Shown here one piece after another: positions 32,701-41,900 of a DNA stretch of 64,000 nucleotides (the stretch's first letter is position 1; the number at the start of each line of letters is the position of its first letter). Both the position numbers and the translations under genes were made by a program. This DNA is from Desulfovibrionales bacterium (GTDB lineage: Bacteria > Desulfobacterota > Desulfovibrionia > Desulfovibrionales > Desulfovibrionaceae). Where the stretch lies: the NCBI GenBank assembly GCA_030156255.1, contig JASGMV010000013.1, positions 1 to 64,000 of the forward strand, read 5' to 3'. Below the pieces are notes generated by a model that was given only the letters and a program-made list of their open reading frames with translations, did no database searches and was not told where the DNA came from.

Positions 32701-34344
32701 ATGTTTTGCCACCAGTGTGAACAGACCGCCAAAGGCCAAGGATGCACCAAGATCGGCGTATGCGGCAAGCAACCCGACGTCGCAGCCTTGCAAGACTTGC
32801 TCGTCCACCTGCTCAAAGGATTGTCCGTGGCCGCCGTAGCCGCCGACGAGGGCGGGCTGGAGGCGGACCCGTCCGTGGACCGCTTCATCATGGAAGCCAT
32901 GTTTTCCACCCTGACCAACGTCAATTTCGATCCCGAACGCTTTCCGCCGTTGATCCATCAAGCGGCCGGACTCCGCGACCGGCTGCTGGACGCCTTGCGC
33001 AACGCCAAGTGCGCCGTTCCGCAAGGCGCCGCCGTAAGCCTCCAGCCGGCCCAAGACCTGGCCGAACTCGTGGAGCAGGGCGAAGCCTGCGGAATCGAGC
33101 AGGATCCCGAGCCCGACGAGGACATCAAGTCCCTCAAGTGGACCGTAATTTTCGGCCTCAAAGGCATCGCCGCCTACGCCGACCACGCCCGAATCCTGGG
33201 CAAAACCGATCCCGAAGTGGACCGCTTCGTAAAACGCGCCCTGGCCGCGGCCACCCGGAGCGACATGAACTTGGAGGACTGGATCGGCATGGCGCTCAAA
33301 ACCGGAGAAGCCAACCTCAAGGCCATGGCGGCTCTGGACGACGCCAACACCTCGGCCTACGGCCCGCCCGCGCCCACCATGGTTCCTCTGGGACCCAAGG
33401 CGGGCAAGGCCATTCTGGTCTCCGGGCACGACCTCAAGGACCTGGCCATGCTCCTGGAGCAGACCGCGGGCAAAGGGATCAACGTTTACACCCACGGTGA
33501 AATGCTGCCGTGCCACGGGTATCCCGCATTGAACAAACATCCCCATTTCCACGGGCACTACGGCACGGCCTGGCAAAACCAGCTCAAGGAATTCGCCGCA
33601 TTCCCCGGGGCCATCCTCATGACCACCAACTGCATTCAAAAACCCGGCAAGGCGTATGCGGGCAACATCTTCACCACAGGCTTGGTGGGGTGGCCGGGGG
33701 TGGAGCACATCTCCGCCGAGGCCGACGGAAGCAAGGATTTCACGCCCGTCATCCAACGCGCCTTGGAGCTTCCGGGCTTTGCGGCGGACGAGGCGAAAGG
33801 TTCGGTCATGGTGGGATTCGCCCACGACGCCGTGCTTTCCGTAGCCGACAAGGTCATCGAAGCGGTCAAAGCCGGGGCCGTGCGCCATTTCTTCCTGGTG
33901 GCGGGCTGCGACGGCGCCAAGCCCGGCCGCAACTACTACACGGAATTCGTGGAAAAGGTCCCCAAGGACTGCATCGTGCTGACTCTGGCCTGCGGAAAAT
34001 TCCGCTTCTTCGACAAGGACCTGGGCGACATCGGCGGCATTCCTCGGCTTCTGGACGTGGGGCAGTGCAACGACGCCTATTCGGCCATCCGCATCGCCAC
34101 GGCCCTGGCCGAGGCCTTCGAGTGTTCGGTCAACGACCTGCCTTTGTCCATGGTCCTGTCGTGGTACGAGCAAAAGGCCGTGGCCATCCTGCTCACCCTC
34201 CTCCATCTCGGCGTCAAGGACATCCGGTTGGGCCCCAGTCTGCCGGCCTTCCTGAGCCCCAATGTGCTCGACTTTCTGGTCAAGACCTTCGACATCAAAC
34301 CGATCTCCACCCCGGACGAAGACCTCAAGGCCATTCTGGGTTAG
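32701..34344 (+). CDS. hcp: Hybrid cluster protein (hydroxylamine/NO reductase)
   Basis: A 547-residue class I Hcp. The N-terminal cluster ligands Cys3, Cys6, Cys15 and Cys21 (MFCHQCEQTAKGQGCTKIGV, then C) have the CX2CX8CX5C spacing of the anaerobe type that binds a [4Fe-4S] cluster. The hybrid-cluster region is present (LVAGCDGAKPGRNYYTEF, VLTLACGKFRFF, LLDVGQCNDAYSAI, SWYEQKAVAILLTLLHLG). Hcp reduces NO or hydroxylamine and protects anaerobes from nitrosative stress. AGGAGG is 4 nt before the ATG. It is followed by a dedicated ferredoxin-like gene and preceded by an HcpR operator. Confidence 0.96.
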   Translation: MFCHQCEQTAKGQGCTKIGVCGKQPDVAALQDLLVHLLKGLSVAAVAADEGGLEADPSVDRFIMEAMFSTLTNVNFDPERFPPLIHQAAGLRDRLLDALRNAKCAVPQGAAVSLQPAQDLAELVEQGEACGIEQDPEPDEDIKSLKWTVIFGLKGIAAYADHARILGKTDPEVDRFVKRALAAATRSDMNLEDWIGMALKTGEANLKAMAALDDANTSAYGPPAPTMVPLGPKAGKAILVSGHDLKDLAMLLEQTAGKGINVYTHGEMLPCHGYPALNKHPHFHGHYGTAWQNQLKEFAAFPGAILMTTNCIQKPGKAYAGNIFTTGLVGWPGVEHISAEADGSKDFTPVIQRALELPGFAADEAKGSVMVGFAHDAVLSVADKVIEAVKAGAVRHFFLVAGCDGAKPGRNYYTEFVEKVPKDCIVLTLACGKFRFFDKDLGDIGGIPRLLDVGQCNDAYSAIRIATALAEAFECSVNDLPLSMVLSWYEQKAVAILLTLLHLGVKDIRLGPSLPAFLSPNVLDFLVKTFDIKPISTPDEDLKAILG

Positions 34345-34355
34345 GAGCCCCCTGC

Positions 34356-34380
34356 GGGGCGGGCCGCAAAGGCCCGCCCC
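34356..34380. other. Intercistronic GC hairpin between hcp and ferredoxin
   Basis: GGGGCGGGCC pairs perfectly with GGCCCGCCCC around loop GCAAA (10-bp stem), 12 bp after the hcp stop. There is no U-tract, so it is more likely an mRNA stability or processing element than a full terminator. Confidence 0.6.
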
Positions 34381-34394
34381 ATCGGAGCAATCTT

Positions 34395-35144
34395 ATGGAA
34401 AAAAGACTGGTGATTCATATCGACGAAGACAAGTGCGACGGCTGCGGGCAATGCATTCCCGGTTGCCAGGAAGGCGCCCTGGCCATTGTGGACGGCAAGG
34501 CCCGGCTCGTGAGCGACGTGTATTGCGACGGACTCGGCGCCTGTCTGGGAGAATGCCCCAACGGCGCGCTGACCCTTGTTGAGCGGGAAGCCGCGGCCTT
34601 TGATGAAGCCGCCGTGGAAAAACGCCTGCAGGCGCTGCAAGGACCGCCTCCGACGGCGGCCCCCCTGGCCTGCGGTTGTCCGTCCAGCGAAATAAAAACG
34701 CTGACGCCCTGTCAGCAGGCCAACCGGCCGGCCCGGAACACCGACGGCTCGGCCCTCGGGCATTGGCCCGTCAAGCTGCGTCTGGTCCCGCCCGAAGCGC
34801 CGTTCCTGCAAGGCGCCGATCTTCTGCTGGTCTCGGACTGCGCTCCCGTGGCCATGGGAGACTTCCAGACGCGGCTGGCCGGGAAGGCCGTGCTGATAGG
34901 TTGTCCGAAATTCGACGACACGCAGCTCTATCTGGACCGCCTGACGGCCATTTTGCGTCGGGCGAAGCCCTCCTCCCTCACGGTGATGGAGATGGAGGTT
35001 CCCTGCTGCTCGGCCTTGGGGCGCATCGCGGCCAAGGCGCTGGAGCTGTCGGACGCGGATATCCCCGCCAAGCGGCTGGTCGTCGCCCGCAACGGGGAGC
35101 TTGGAGAAGTTGCGCTGGGAAACGGCGAGGGCAAACGGGGCTGA
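34395..35144 (+). CDS. Ferredoxin-like electron-transfer partner of Hcp
   Basis: A 249-residue iron-sulfur protein. The N-terminal ferredoxin domain carries two clusters' worth of cysteines (DKCDGCGQCIPGCQEGAL and YCDGLGACLGECPNGAL). After a linker with further cysteines (LACGCPS, TPCQQ) comes a domain with LLVSDCAPVAMGDFQTRL, AVLIGCPKFDDTQLY and MEVPCCSALGRI, features shared with Hcp-associated proteins in sulfate reducers. It probably feeds electrons to Hcp. GGAG is 7 nt before the ATG; it is separated from hcp only by the hairpin. Confidence 0.85.
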   Translation: MEKRLVIHIDEDKCDGCGQCIPGCQEGALAIVDGKARLVSDVYCDGLGACLGECPNGALTLVEREAAAFDEAAVEKRLQALQGPPPTAAPLACGCPSSEIKTLTPCQQANRPARNTDGSALGHWPVKLRLVPPEAPFLQGADLLLVSDCAPVAMGDFQTRLAGKAVLIGCPKFDDTQLYLDRLTAILRRAKPSSLTVMEMEVPCCSALGRIAAKALELSDADIPAKRLVVARNGELGEVALGNGEGKRG

Positions 35145-35278
35145 ACGTGTTATGATCCCGAACACGCTCTCGCGATCGATCACATCATGGAAGGAAGCGC
35201 GCCTTCCGGCGCAACGGAGTTCGGCCGCGCCCCGAACAATCTCCGATCATCGGGACCAAACCGGCCGCCGGAGCGTCT

Positions 35279-35866
35279 TCACGGCGCCCAGGCGACGATA
35301 CCCGACTCCGGATGTTGTTCTCTCCATCGCCAAAAGGAATCGACATCCCGAACGCCGCCTTCCAGTACGGCCCTATAGATATGAATCCCCGGGACATGCT
35401 GCTCATTCGGGATGGAGTGCTTGATCTTGAGTATCGCCGTCCGCGTCTCTTTCGTCAAAGCGTCGGAAATACGTTCGGCCACATTTTCAAAATAACCCGC
35501 GTAAGGGGACTCCTGGAGAATATGCATCATATCGATCCGCCAGGACTGTCCGGCGCCGTCATCATAGAACGCATGCCACTCGATGCACTGATCCTCGGCT
35601 TCAAGCAGATTCGCATACTCAATCTTTCTCACATGCTTGTTTTCCGCAAGTCTGGAAAGAACCAAAAAACTATCGGCGAGGACAAACGGATTCGTATAGA
35701 CATGAAGATCAATATCTCGATTATTTATCAATAATCCTGTTTTTACGGAGCCCACCAGATTGGCTGTCGCCCCGATGGAAGACCAGAGGTTGATGATATT
35801 TGTCTCTTCAATAATCTTCCAAGCCTGTTGCTGCATCTGCTCTGCAATGTCAAAAAAATGATCCAT
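35279..35866 (-). CDS. Nucleotidyltransferase-fold protein, lower GC
   Basis: A 195-residue protein with the nucleotidyltransferase signature: GSV followed by TGLLINNRDIDLHVYT, where the two Asp of DID are metal ligands, preceded by the helix IINLWSSIGATANLVGSV. The substrate is unknown; relatives modify small molecules or proteins, and some are toxin-like. CAGGAGG is 8 nt before the ATG. Base composition is visibly lower in GC than its neighbours, with more A/T-ending codons, and a repeat copy lies just upstream, so recent transfer is likely. It is convergent with the ferredoxin gene. Confidence 0.7.
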   Translation of the reverse strand: MDHFFDIAEQMQQQAWKIIEETNIINLWSSIGATANLVGSVKTGLLINNRDIDLHVYTNPFVLADSFLVLSRLAENKHVRKIEYANLLEAEDQCIEWHAFYDDGAGQSWRIDMMHILQESPYAGYFENVAERISDALTKETRTAILKIKHSIPNEQHVPGIHIYRAVLEGGVRDVDSFWRWREQHPESGIVAWAP

Positions 35867-35911
35867 GGCTGACGCCTCCTGCGCCTGCACCATCACGGAA
35901 GCCGGGTCTTA

Positions 35912-35963
35912 GCAGACCGCCGTTTCGGGGCGGCCTGCGTTCAATGAGTTGTTCAACAGTCAG
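35912..35963 (-). repeat. Interspersed repeat, truncated copy B
   Basis: An inverted partial copy of the element at 26007-26157. It has the GGGCGGCCTGC arm (35928-35938) and flank ending TTCAATGAGTTGTTCAACAG, while the long central part is lost. The remaining arms form a compact hairpin (35912-35921 with 35929-35938, one mismatch) between the nucleotidyltransferase gene and the end of the signalling cluster. Confidence 0.6.
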
Positions 35964-35968
35964 TGGAA

Positions 35969-37687
35969 TCAGTCTCTTGGATCAATATCCGAAGCGGCGC
36001 CCGGCAGCTCCACGGTGAAAACGCTGCCGACGCCCGGCTCGGACTCGGCGTAGATGCGTCCGTCGTAATGGTCCACGATCTGCCGGCAGATGGCCAGTCC
36101 CAGGCCTGTGCCTTCGGGTTTGTCGCGCAGGGTGTCGTCGTAGACGACCTGGTGGAACTTGTCGAAGATGCGCTCCAGGTCGGCGGGCAAAATGCCTTCC
36201 CCCGTGTCTTTCACCTGGAAACGCAGCCAGCCGTCGGACATGGCCTGCGTCCGGATGACCACCTCGCCCTCGGAAGTGAACTTGCCGGCGTTGTTCAAAA
36301 GATTGATGAGCACTTGCAACACGCGGTCCGGATCGGCGTAGAGGCGCGGGGCGTCGCTTTGCGTCTCAACATTCAGGCGCACATCCGGCTTTTGGTCGAA
36401 CTGCCCGCGAACGGACTTGACCGCGCGGTCCACCAGTACGGCGGGGTCGAGCAGCACGTCGCGCCAGTGCATACGGCCGGCCTCGATCTTGCTCAAATCC
36501 AACACGTCGTTGATGAGCCGCGTCAGACGCTCGCCTTCAAAGGCGATGACTTCAAGGTTCTCGGAAATCCTCTCGCCCTTCGGCTTCAGCTCCGGGCTGC
36601 GGCTCGACAACGGCGAAAAATGGCGGGCGAATTCCTTGCCGGTGATTTTGGCGAAGCCCATGATGGAGGTCAACGGGGTTCGCAGTTCGTGGGACACCGA
36701 CGACAGGAAGGCGGATTTCATGTTGTCCAGATCCTTGAGCCGGATGTTGGCCTTTTCGAGTTCACGGGCCTTGCGGGCCAGTTCCTGGGTGCGCTCCTCC
36801 ACCAGTTCATCGAGTTGCTGGTTGATGGTCCGCAACGCCTCCTCCGCCCGCTTGCGCTCGGTGATGTCGCTGACCAGCACGAAAATTCCGCGCACCTGGT
36901 CGGCGGACTCCCCGTTCGCCACTTCGCCCGAAGCCAAATGCGGAACGTAGGCGACCTGAACCCGGCGATTGCCGGCCAAAGGCAGAAACGTTTCGAAATT
37001 CACGGCCCTACCGCCCAGCGCCGTTTGCAAATGTGCGGCGAACTCGGGACAGCCCAACTCGATCCAGACTTTTTCCGCCTGCCGGCCCAAGACTTCGGAG
37101 GGCGAAACCCCGAACCAGTCCTCCAGGGTCTGGTTGTTGAACAACAACCGGCCGTCCGCGTCGATGTGGGAAATAAGCACCGGCAGGTTGTCGGAGATAA
37201 GCCGGATATGCTCTTCGCTTTTACGCAGCTCTTCGTCCGATATTTGCAGCAGGGCCACGGCCTGCTTCAGCTCCCGGGTCGTGGCCTCCATCATCCGGCG
37301 CTGCCTATGCAAATCCGCAAAGACCCGCACCTTGCTCTTGAGCACCAGCGGATCGATGGGTTTGAACAAGTAGTCCACGGCTCCGGCCTCGTAGCCGCGA
37401 AACACGTGGCGCTCCTCCTTGTTGATGGCCGTGATGAAAATAATGGGAGTTTCCTGGGTTTTCTTCCTGCTGCGCAAGAGGGTGGCCGTCTCGAATCCAT
37501 CCATCTCCGGCATCTGCACGTCGAGCAGGATGAGCGCAAAATCGTATTTAAGCGCCAGGCCGAGGGCCTCCAGCCCGGACTTCGCCGTGTGCGTCTGCAC
37601 GCACAGGTCGGCCAACACGGCTTCCATGGCCATGAGGTTTTCCGCGTGGTCGTCGACCACCAGCACGTCAACAGAGGAATCCTTCAT
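35969..37687 (-). CDS. Receiver-PAS-histidine kinase (last gene of signalling cluster)
   Basis: A 572-residue cytoplasmic kinase. It has an N-terminal receiver (Asp56 in LILLDVQMPEMDG, Lys109 in DYLFKPIDP), a PAS domain (about 155-280), a coiled coil (280-325), HisKA (His333 in SSVSHELRTPLTS) and an ATPase domain with N box LINLLNNAGKF, G1 VKDTGEGI and G2 GTGLGLAI. All key residues are intact. A receiver in front of a kinase lets an upstream phosphodonor tune kinase activity. Its ATG overlaps the CheB-like stop (ATGA), so translation is coupled. The receiver closely resembles that of the enhancer-binding protein at 47440-50013. Confidence 0.92.
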   Translation of the reverse strand: MKDSSVDVLVVDDHAENLMAMEAVLADLCVQTHTAKSGLEALGLALKYDFALILLDVQMPEMDGFETATLLRSRKKTQETPIIFITAINKEERHVFRGYEAGAVDYLFKPIDPLVLKSKVRVFADLHRQRRMMEATTRELKQAVALLQISDEELRKSEEHIRLISDNLPVLISHIDADGRLLFNNQTLEDWFGVSPSEVLGRQAEKVWIELGCPEFAAHLQTALGGRAVNFETFLPLAGNRRVQVAYVPHLASGEVANGESADQVRGIFVLVSDITERKRAEEALRTINQQLDELVEERTQELARKARELEKANIRLKDLDNMKSAFLSSVSHELRTPLTSIMGFAKITGKEFARHFSPLSSRSPELKPKGERISENLEVIAFEGERLTRLINDVLDLSKIEAGRMHWRDVLLDPAVLVDRAVKSVRGQFDQKPDVRLNVETQSDAPRLYADPDRVLQVLINLLNNAGKFTSEGEVVIRTQAMSDGWLRFQVKDTGEGILPADLERIFDKFHQVVYDDTLRDKPEGTGLGLAICRQIVDHYDGRIYAESEPGVGSVFTVELPGAASDIDPRD

Positions 37688-38058
37688 GCTCTTCCCCGTC
37701 GGTCCCCGTCCTGCAACGTATTGATTAAATCCGCGATCCCGGCCAGGTCCGGCGTGAAGTCGGCCCCGGCCGCCTCCAGGCTGGCGCGGGACGCTGCGGC
37801 AAAGCGGTAGTCCAGCGGCGCACCACAGACCACGCCGAGCCGTAAGACTTCTTTGTCCTCCGCTTCCTTGGCTGTCAACCCGGTCCGACCAGCCAACGGC
37901 CCCGCAACAGCGGAGTCCGGGCCGGGACGCAGAGGCTGCACCGCCACGGGCAAAGCCAGGCCTTCCCGCAGCCCACCCAGTAAACGGGCCAAAGCGGAGA
38001 ATCCGCCCGCCGACGCATCCTTCGCCGCCGCCTGGAATCGCCCCGCCTTCGCCGTCAT
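37684..38058 (-). CDS. Catalytically degenerate CheB methylesterase remnant
   Basis: A 124-residue fragment of the CheB methylesterase domain. The start matches CheB (DASAGGFSALARLLGGL, including the nucleophile-Ser motif SAGG), then LPVAVQPLRPGPDSAVAGPL, where the catalytic His of the usual QHL motif is Pro. After GVVCGAPLDYRF the sequence jumps to the usual C-terminal end (DLAGIADLINTL); about 80 central residues, which would carry the catalytic Asp, are missing. It cannot be an active esterase. Yet it starts and ends with intact 4-nt ATGA overlaps with cheR and the kinase gene, so the frame is kept. It may be decaying or serve as a small docking protein. Confidence 0.8.
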   Translation of the reverse strand: MTAKAGRFQAAAKDASAGGFSALARLLGGLREGLALPVAVQPLRPGPDSAVAGPLAGRTGLTAKEAEDKEVLRLGVVCGAPLDYRFAAASRASLEAAGADFTPDLAGIADLINTLQDGDRRGRA

Positions 38059-38909
38059 GACGGCTCCGTGTCGAAACGCCTGCGAAAAATACGCTGGCTT
38101 TCGACCGCCGGCTCGAACAATTCGCCGCTGCGGCAGAACTTGAGGCTCTCCTTGGAGCCCAGACAGAGAAACCCGCCGGGAATCAAGCTCTCGCCGAACA
38201 AACGAACAACCTTGTTCTGCAACTCCCGATTGAAATAAATGAGCACGTTGCGGCAAACGATCAGATGCATCTCCCCGAAAGGGCCGTCCGTGGCCAGGTT
38301 GTGCGTGGTGAAAACCGCATTCCTGCGCAGCCGCGCGGCCATGATCACCGCGTCGTACCGGGCCGTGTAGTAGTCGCAGAAGGACCGCAGGCCTCCCGCC
38401 TTCTGGTAGTTTCGCGTGTAGGCTTGGATCAACTCCACGGGATAGATGCCCTCCCGCGCCTGCTCCACCGAGGCGTCGTTGAAATCCGTGGCGTAGAGGC
38501 GCGCCCGGTCCAACAATCCCTCTTCCTCCAGCAGAACGGACATGGAGTAGACTTCCTCTCCGGTGGAGCATCCGGCGTGCCAGATCTTGAGAAAGGGATA
38601 GGTGCGCAGGATCGGGGCGATCTCCCGGCGCAAGTGGAGATAAAACTCCGGATCGCGAAACATTTCGGTGACGTTGATGGACAGGTCCGTCAGCAGCGTC
38701 TGGAGGGCTTCGGGCTCGTTCAGCACGGCGTGGGTCAGTTCGGAGATGGTGCCCAAACCGCCCAGGAGCATGCGTTGGCGAGCCCGACGCATCAGGTGGG
38801 CGCGGGAGTACCCCCGGAAGTCATACCCGTATTTCCTGTAAACGGCCTCCAGCAGCAATTCGAGTTCAATGGACTCGTTTTCGTTGATTTCAGAAGGATC
38901 GGCGCTCAT
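38055..38909 (-). CDS. cheR: CheR-type protein-glutamate methyltransferase
   Basis: A 284-residue CheR. The N-terminal helical domain (YDFRGYSRAHLMRRARQRML) precedes the SAM-binding fold (FLKIWHAGCSTGEEVYSMSV), then RLYATDFNDASVEQAREGIY and the conserved HLIVCRNVLIYFN. It methylates glutamates, normally on chemoreceptors, but here it sits among kinases with no receptor or CheA beside it. Its ATG overlaps the hybrid kinase stop and its stop overlaps the CheB-like start (both ATGA). The long coiled coil of the upstream kinase is a plausible substrate, as has been suggested for CheR-kinase pairs elsewhere. Confidence 0.93.
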   Translation of the reverse strand: MSADPSEINENESIELELLLEAVYRKYGYDFRGYSRAHLMRRARQRMLLGGLGTISELTHAVLNEPEALQTLLTDLSINVTEMFRDPEFYLHLRREIAPILRTYPFLKIWHAGCSTGEEVYSMSVLLEEEGLLDRARLYATDFNDASVEQAREGIYPVELIQAYTRNYQKAGGLRSFCDYYTARYDAVIMAARLRRNAVFTTHNLATDGPFGEMHLIVCRNVLIYFNRELQNKVVRLFGESLIPGGFLCLGSKESLKFCRSGELFEPAVESQRIFRRRFDTEPS

Positions 38910-41900
38910 CGGTGCAGCCAGACCCGAAGCAAGGACAAGAGCTTGCCGTTTTCCACCGGCTTGGACAGATAATCGTTGGCCCCGGCCTCGATGCACTTGG
39001 CCTTGTCGCCTTTCATGGCCTTGGCGGTCAAAGCGATGATCGGCAGATCCTTGTAGGCCTCGGCCGCCCGAATACGACGCATGGTTTCAAACCCGTCCAT
39101 CTCCGGCATCATGATGTCCATCAGCACGATGTCCACGTCTTCGTACTGCGCGAGCTTGCGCAAGGCCTCTTTGCCGTTTTCCGCTTCGCGCACCTTCATG
39201 CCCTTGGCTTCGAGCACGCTGCCCAAGGCGAAGACGTTGCGCAAATCATCGTCCACAATCAGCACGGTCTTGCCCTGGAAAATCTCTTCGGGATCGTGGA
39301 AGGTCCGGGGCGTCTTCCGCCGCAGCCCGGGCGCCTTCTCCTGCATCTGGTGGAGGAACAGCGTCGCCTCGTCCAAAAGCCTCTCCGGGGAGCGCGCGCC
39401 CTTGACGATGATGGAGCTGGCGTTGCGGGCCAGCCGGGCCTCCTCTTCGCGGGTCAAATCCCGACCCGTGTAAACAATGACGGGGGCCTTTTGCACATCC
39501 TCCCGCGCGGCCATGGCCTCCAGCAAATCGAATCCGGACATGTCGTTGAGCCCCAAGTCCATGATGACGCAGTCGAAAGCCTCCCGGGACAGCGACTCCA
39601 AAGCCTCTCGCCCGGACGCCACGGCCGTAGCCGCCACGCCGTCGGAAGCGACGAGCTCCAGAATGCTCCGGCGCTGGGCTTCGTCGTCCTCCACCACCAG
39701 CAAGGTCTTCACCGGCTTGTGGATCGCATCCTCGATGCGCCCGAAGGCCGCCTCGATATCCTCCGGCTCCACGGGCTTCGCCAGATACCCCACCGCCCCC
39801 ATGCGCAAGGCCCGCCAGGGCGATTCGTCCGCCGAGGAAATGAAATGCACCGGGATGCGCCGGGTGCGGGGGTTTTCCTTGAGCCGCTCCATGACCGAAA
39901 ATCCATCGACGCCGGGCAGTTTCACGTCCAGCAACATCCCGTCGGGTCGATGGAGGTCCGCCAGATGCAGGCCTGTTTCACCATCATGGGCCAGCAGCGT
40001 CTCGAAGCCTCGCCGGCGCGCCAAATCCTCCAAAAGCTCGGCGAAGACCGGATCGTCCTCCACGATGAGCAGCAAATTGGACGATCGCTCGGAAACGGGA
40101 TCGGCGTCGCGCTCCGCGCCGTCCTTTGAAGGCGGCTCCAAACCCGAGCCGGCTCGGTCCGTGTCGGCCACAGCGCCCACATCCGCGACGAAGCCGGTCT
40201 CGGAAGCATCCCCGGCGTCTTCCTCGCCGTCCATCAAGCGCTCCGGCAAACACAGAGTGAAGACGGAGCCCTTGCCCACTTCGCTTTCCATCTGGATCTC
40301 GCCGCCCAACAACCTGGCGAATTCTCGCGAAATCGACAGCCCCAGGCCCGTGCCGCCGAACTTTCGGCTAATAGCGCCATCGGCCTGCCGGAAGGCCTCG
40401 AAAATGACCTCCCGCTTCTCTTCGGGGACGCCGACGCCAGTGTCCGCCACCGCAAAGACGACGGCGACATCGGAAGACAGCGTCTCCGTGGCAAATCTTT
40501 GATCCGGACCGGGCCGGCCGGCCACAAGGGAAATCTCACCCTGCTCCGTGAACTTGAATGCGTTGGCGAGCAGGTTGCGCAGAATCTGCGTCAACCGCTG
40601 CGAATCCGAGTACAGGAATTTAGGGCAGTCCGGCGATTGGCGCACGGTGAGCGCGAGGCCTTTGCGCTCCGCCTGGGGTTCGAACATTCGGCGCAGGGCC
40701 TCAAGCAGCTCCGCCACGTCCACGCGGCTGATGCGGACCTCCATCCGGCCGGACTCCACTTTGGCCAGGTCCAGAATTTCATTGATCAACGTCAGCAAAT
40801 CCTTGCCGGAGCCGTGCACGGTTTGAACGAACTCCACTTGCTTGTCCGTCAGGTTGCCTTCCTGGTTCTCCGACAGGATGCGGGAGAGAATCAGAATGCT
40901 GTTCAGAGGGGTGCGCAGCTCATGGGACATGTTCGCCAGGAATTCGGACTTGTACCGGCTGGCCCGCTCCACGGCGTCGGCCTGCTCCTGAATCTCCTCC
41001 TGCGCTTTCTTGAGCGCCACATTTTTATTCTGGATGGCGTTGTGCTGCTCCTCCAAAACCTGCGCGCGCTCCTCCAACTCCTCGTTGGCCGTCCGCAGTT
41101 CCTCCTGCTGCTGCTGCAACTGCGACTCGGAGGCCATGAGCGCCTTGGTTTGTCCGGCCAGTTCCTCGTTGGTGACGCGCAGTTCCTCCTGCTGCTGCTG
41201 CAGCGTCGACTCGGACTCCCTCAGGGCCTTGGCCTGCTCCTCCAACTCCTCGTTCTTGAGCCGCAGTTCACGCTGTTGCTCGCGTAGCGCCTCGGCCTGC
41301 CGCCGGGTCTGGTCCAGCAGGTCCTCCACCTGCAGGCGGGAGCCCGCGACCTGCAGGGCGATGGCCACGGACTCCAGGTTCTCCTCCATGAAACTCCGCG
41401 CGGACTCCGGAAACGGCTGCATCGAACCGATCAGCAGCACCCCCTCCAACCCCTCACGGTAAACCAGCGGGGCGGCCATGAAATGGGCCGGCGTCGCTTC
41501 GCCGGCTCCGAAGTTGTATTTCGGCGCGAGCTGCTCCGACACGTCGTGGAAAAAGATGATCCTGCGCTCCCGGCCGGCCTGCCCCACCAGCCCCTCTCCA
41601 GGTTCGAACTCCTGGAAGCCGCCGCCGCGGTAGCTGAAGGCGTGGCCGACCGCAAACCGCAGACGGCCGGATGGGTCGCTGAGATACATGGCCCCAAGCT
41701 GGGCCTCGAAATAATTGACCAAAAACGTGACCACCCCCAGGCTCAACTCCCGCAAATCCTGCTGGCCCCGGAGACGGTCGTCCAGCCCGGCCTTGCCGGC
41801 GCGAATCCAGTCCTGCCGGCGCAAAGTGGAGACCATATGGTCCAGAGCCCGGGACAAGTCGCCGACCTCGTCGTGCTGGTCCATCTCCAGGCTCGCGTTC

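Noticed and set aside
37684-38571. A 295-residue version of the CheB-like protein
   Set aside because: Its first 171 residues are only the alternate frame of cheR; CheB similarity begins at the ATG overlapping the cheR stop (38058).
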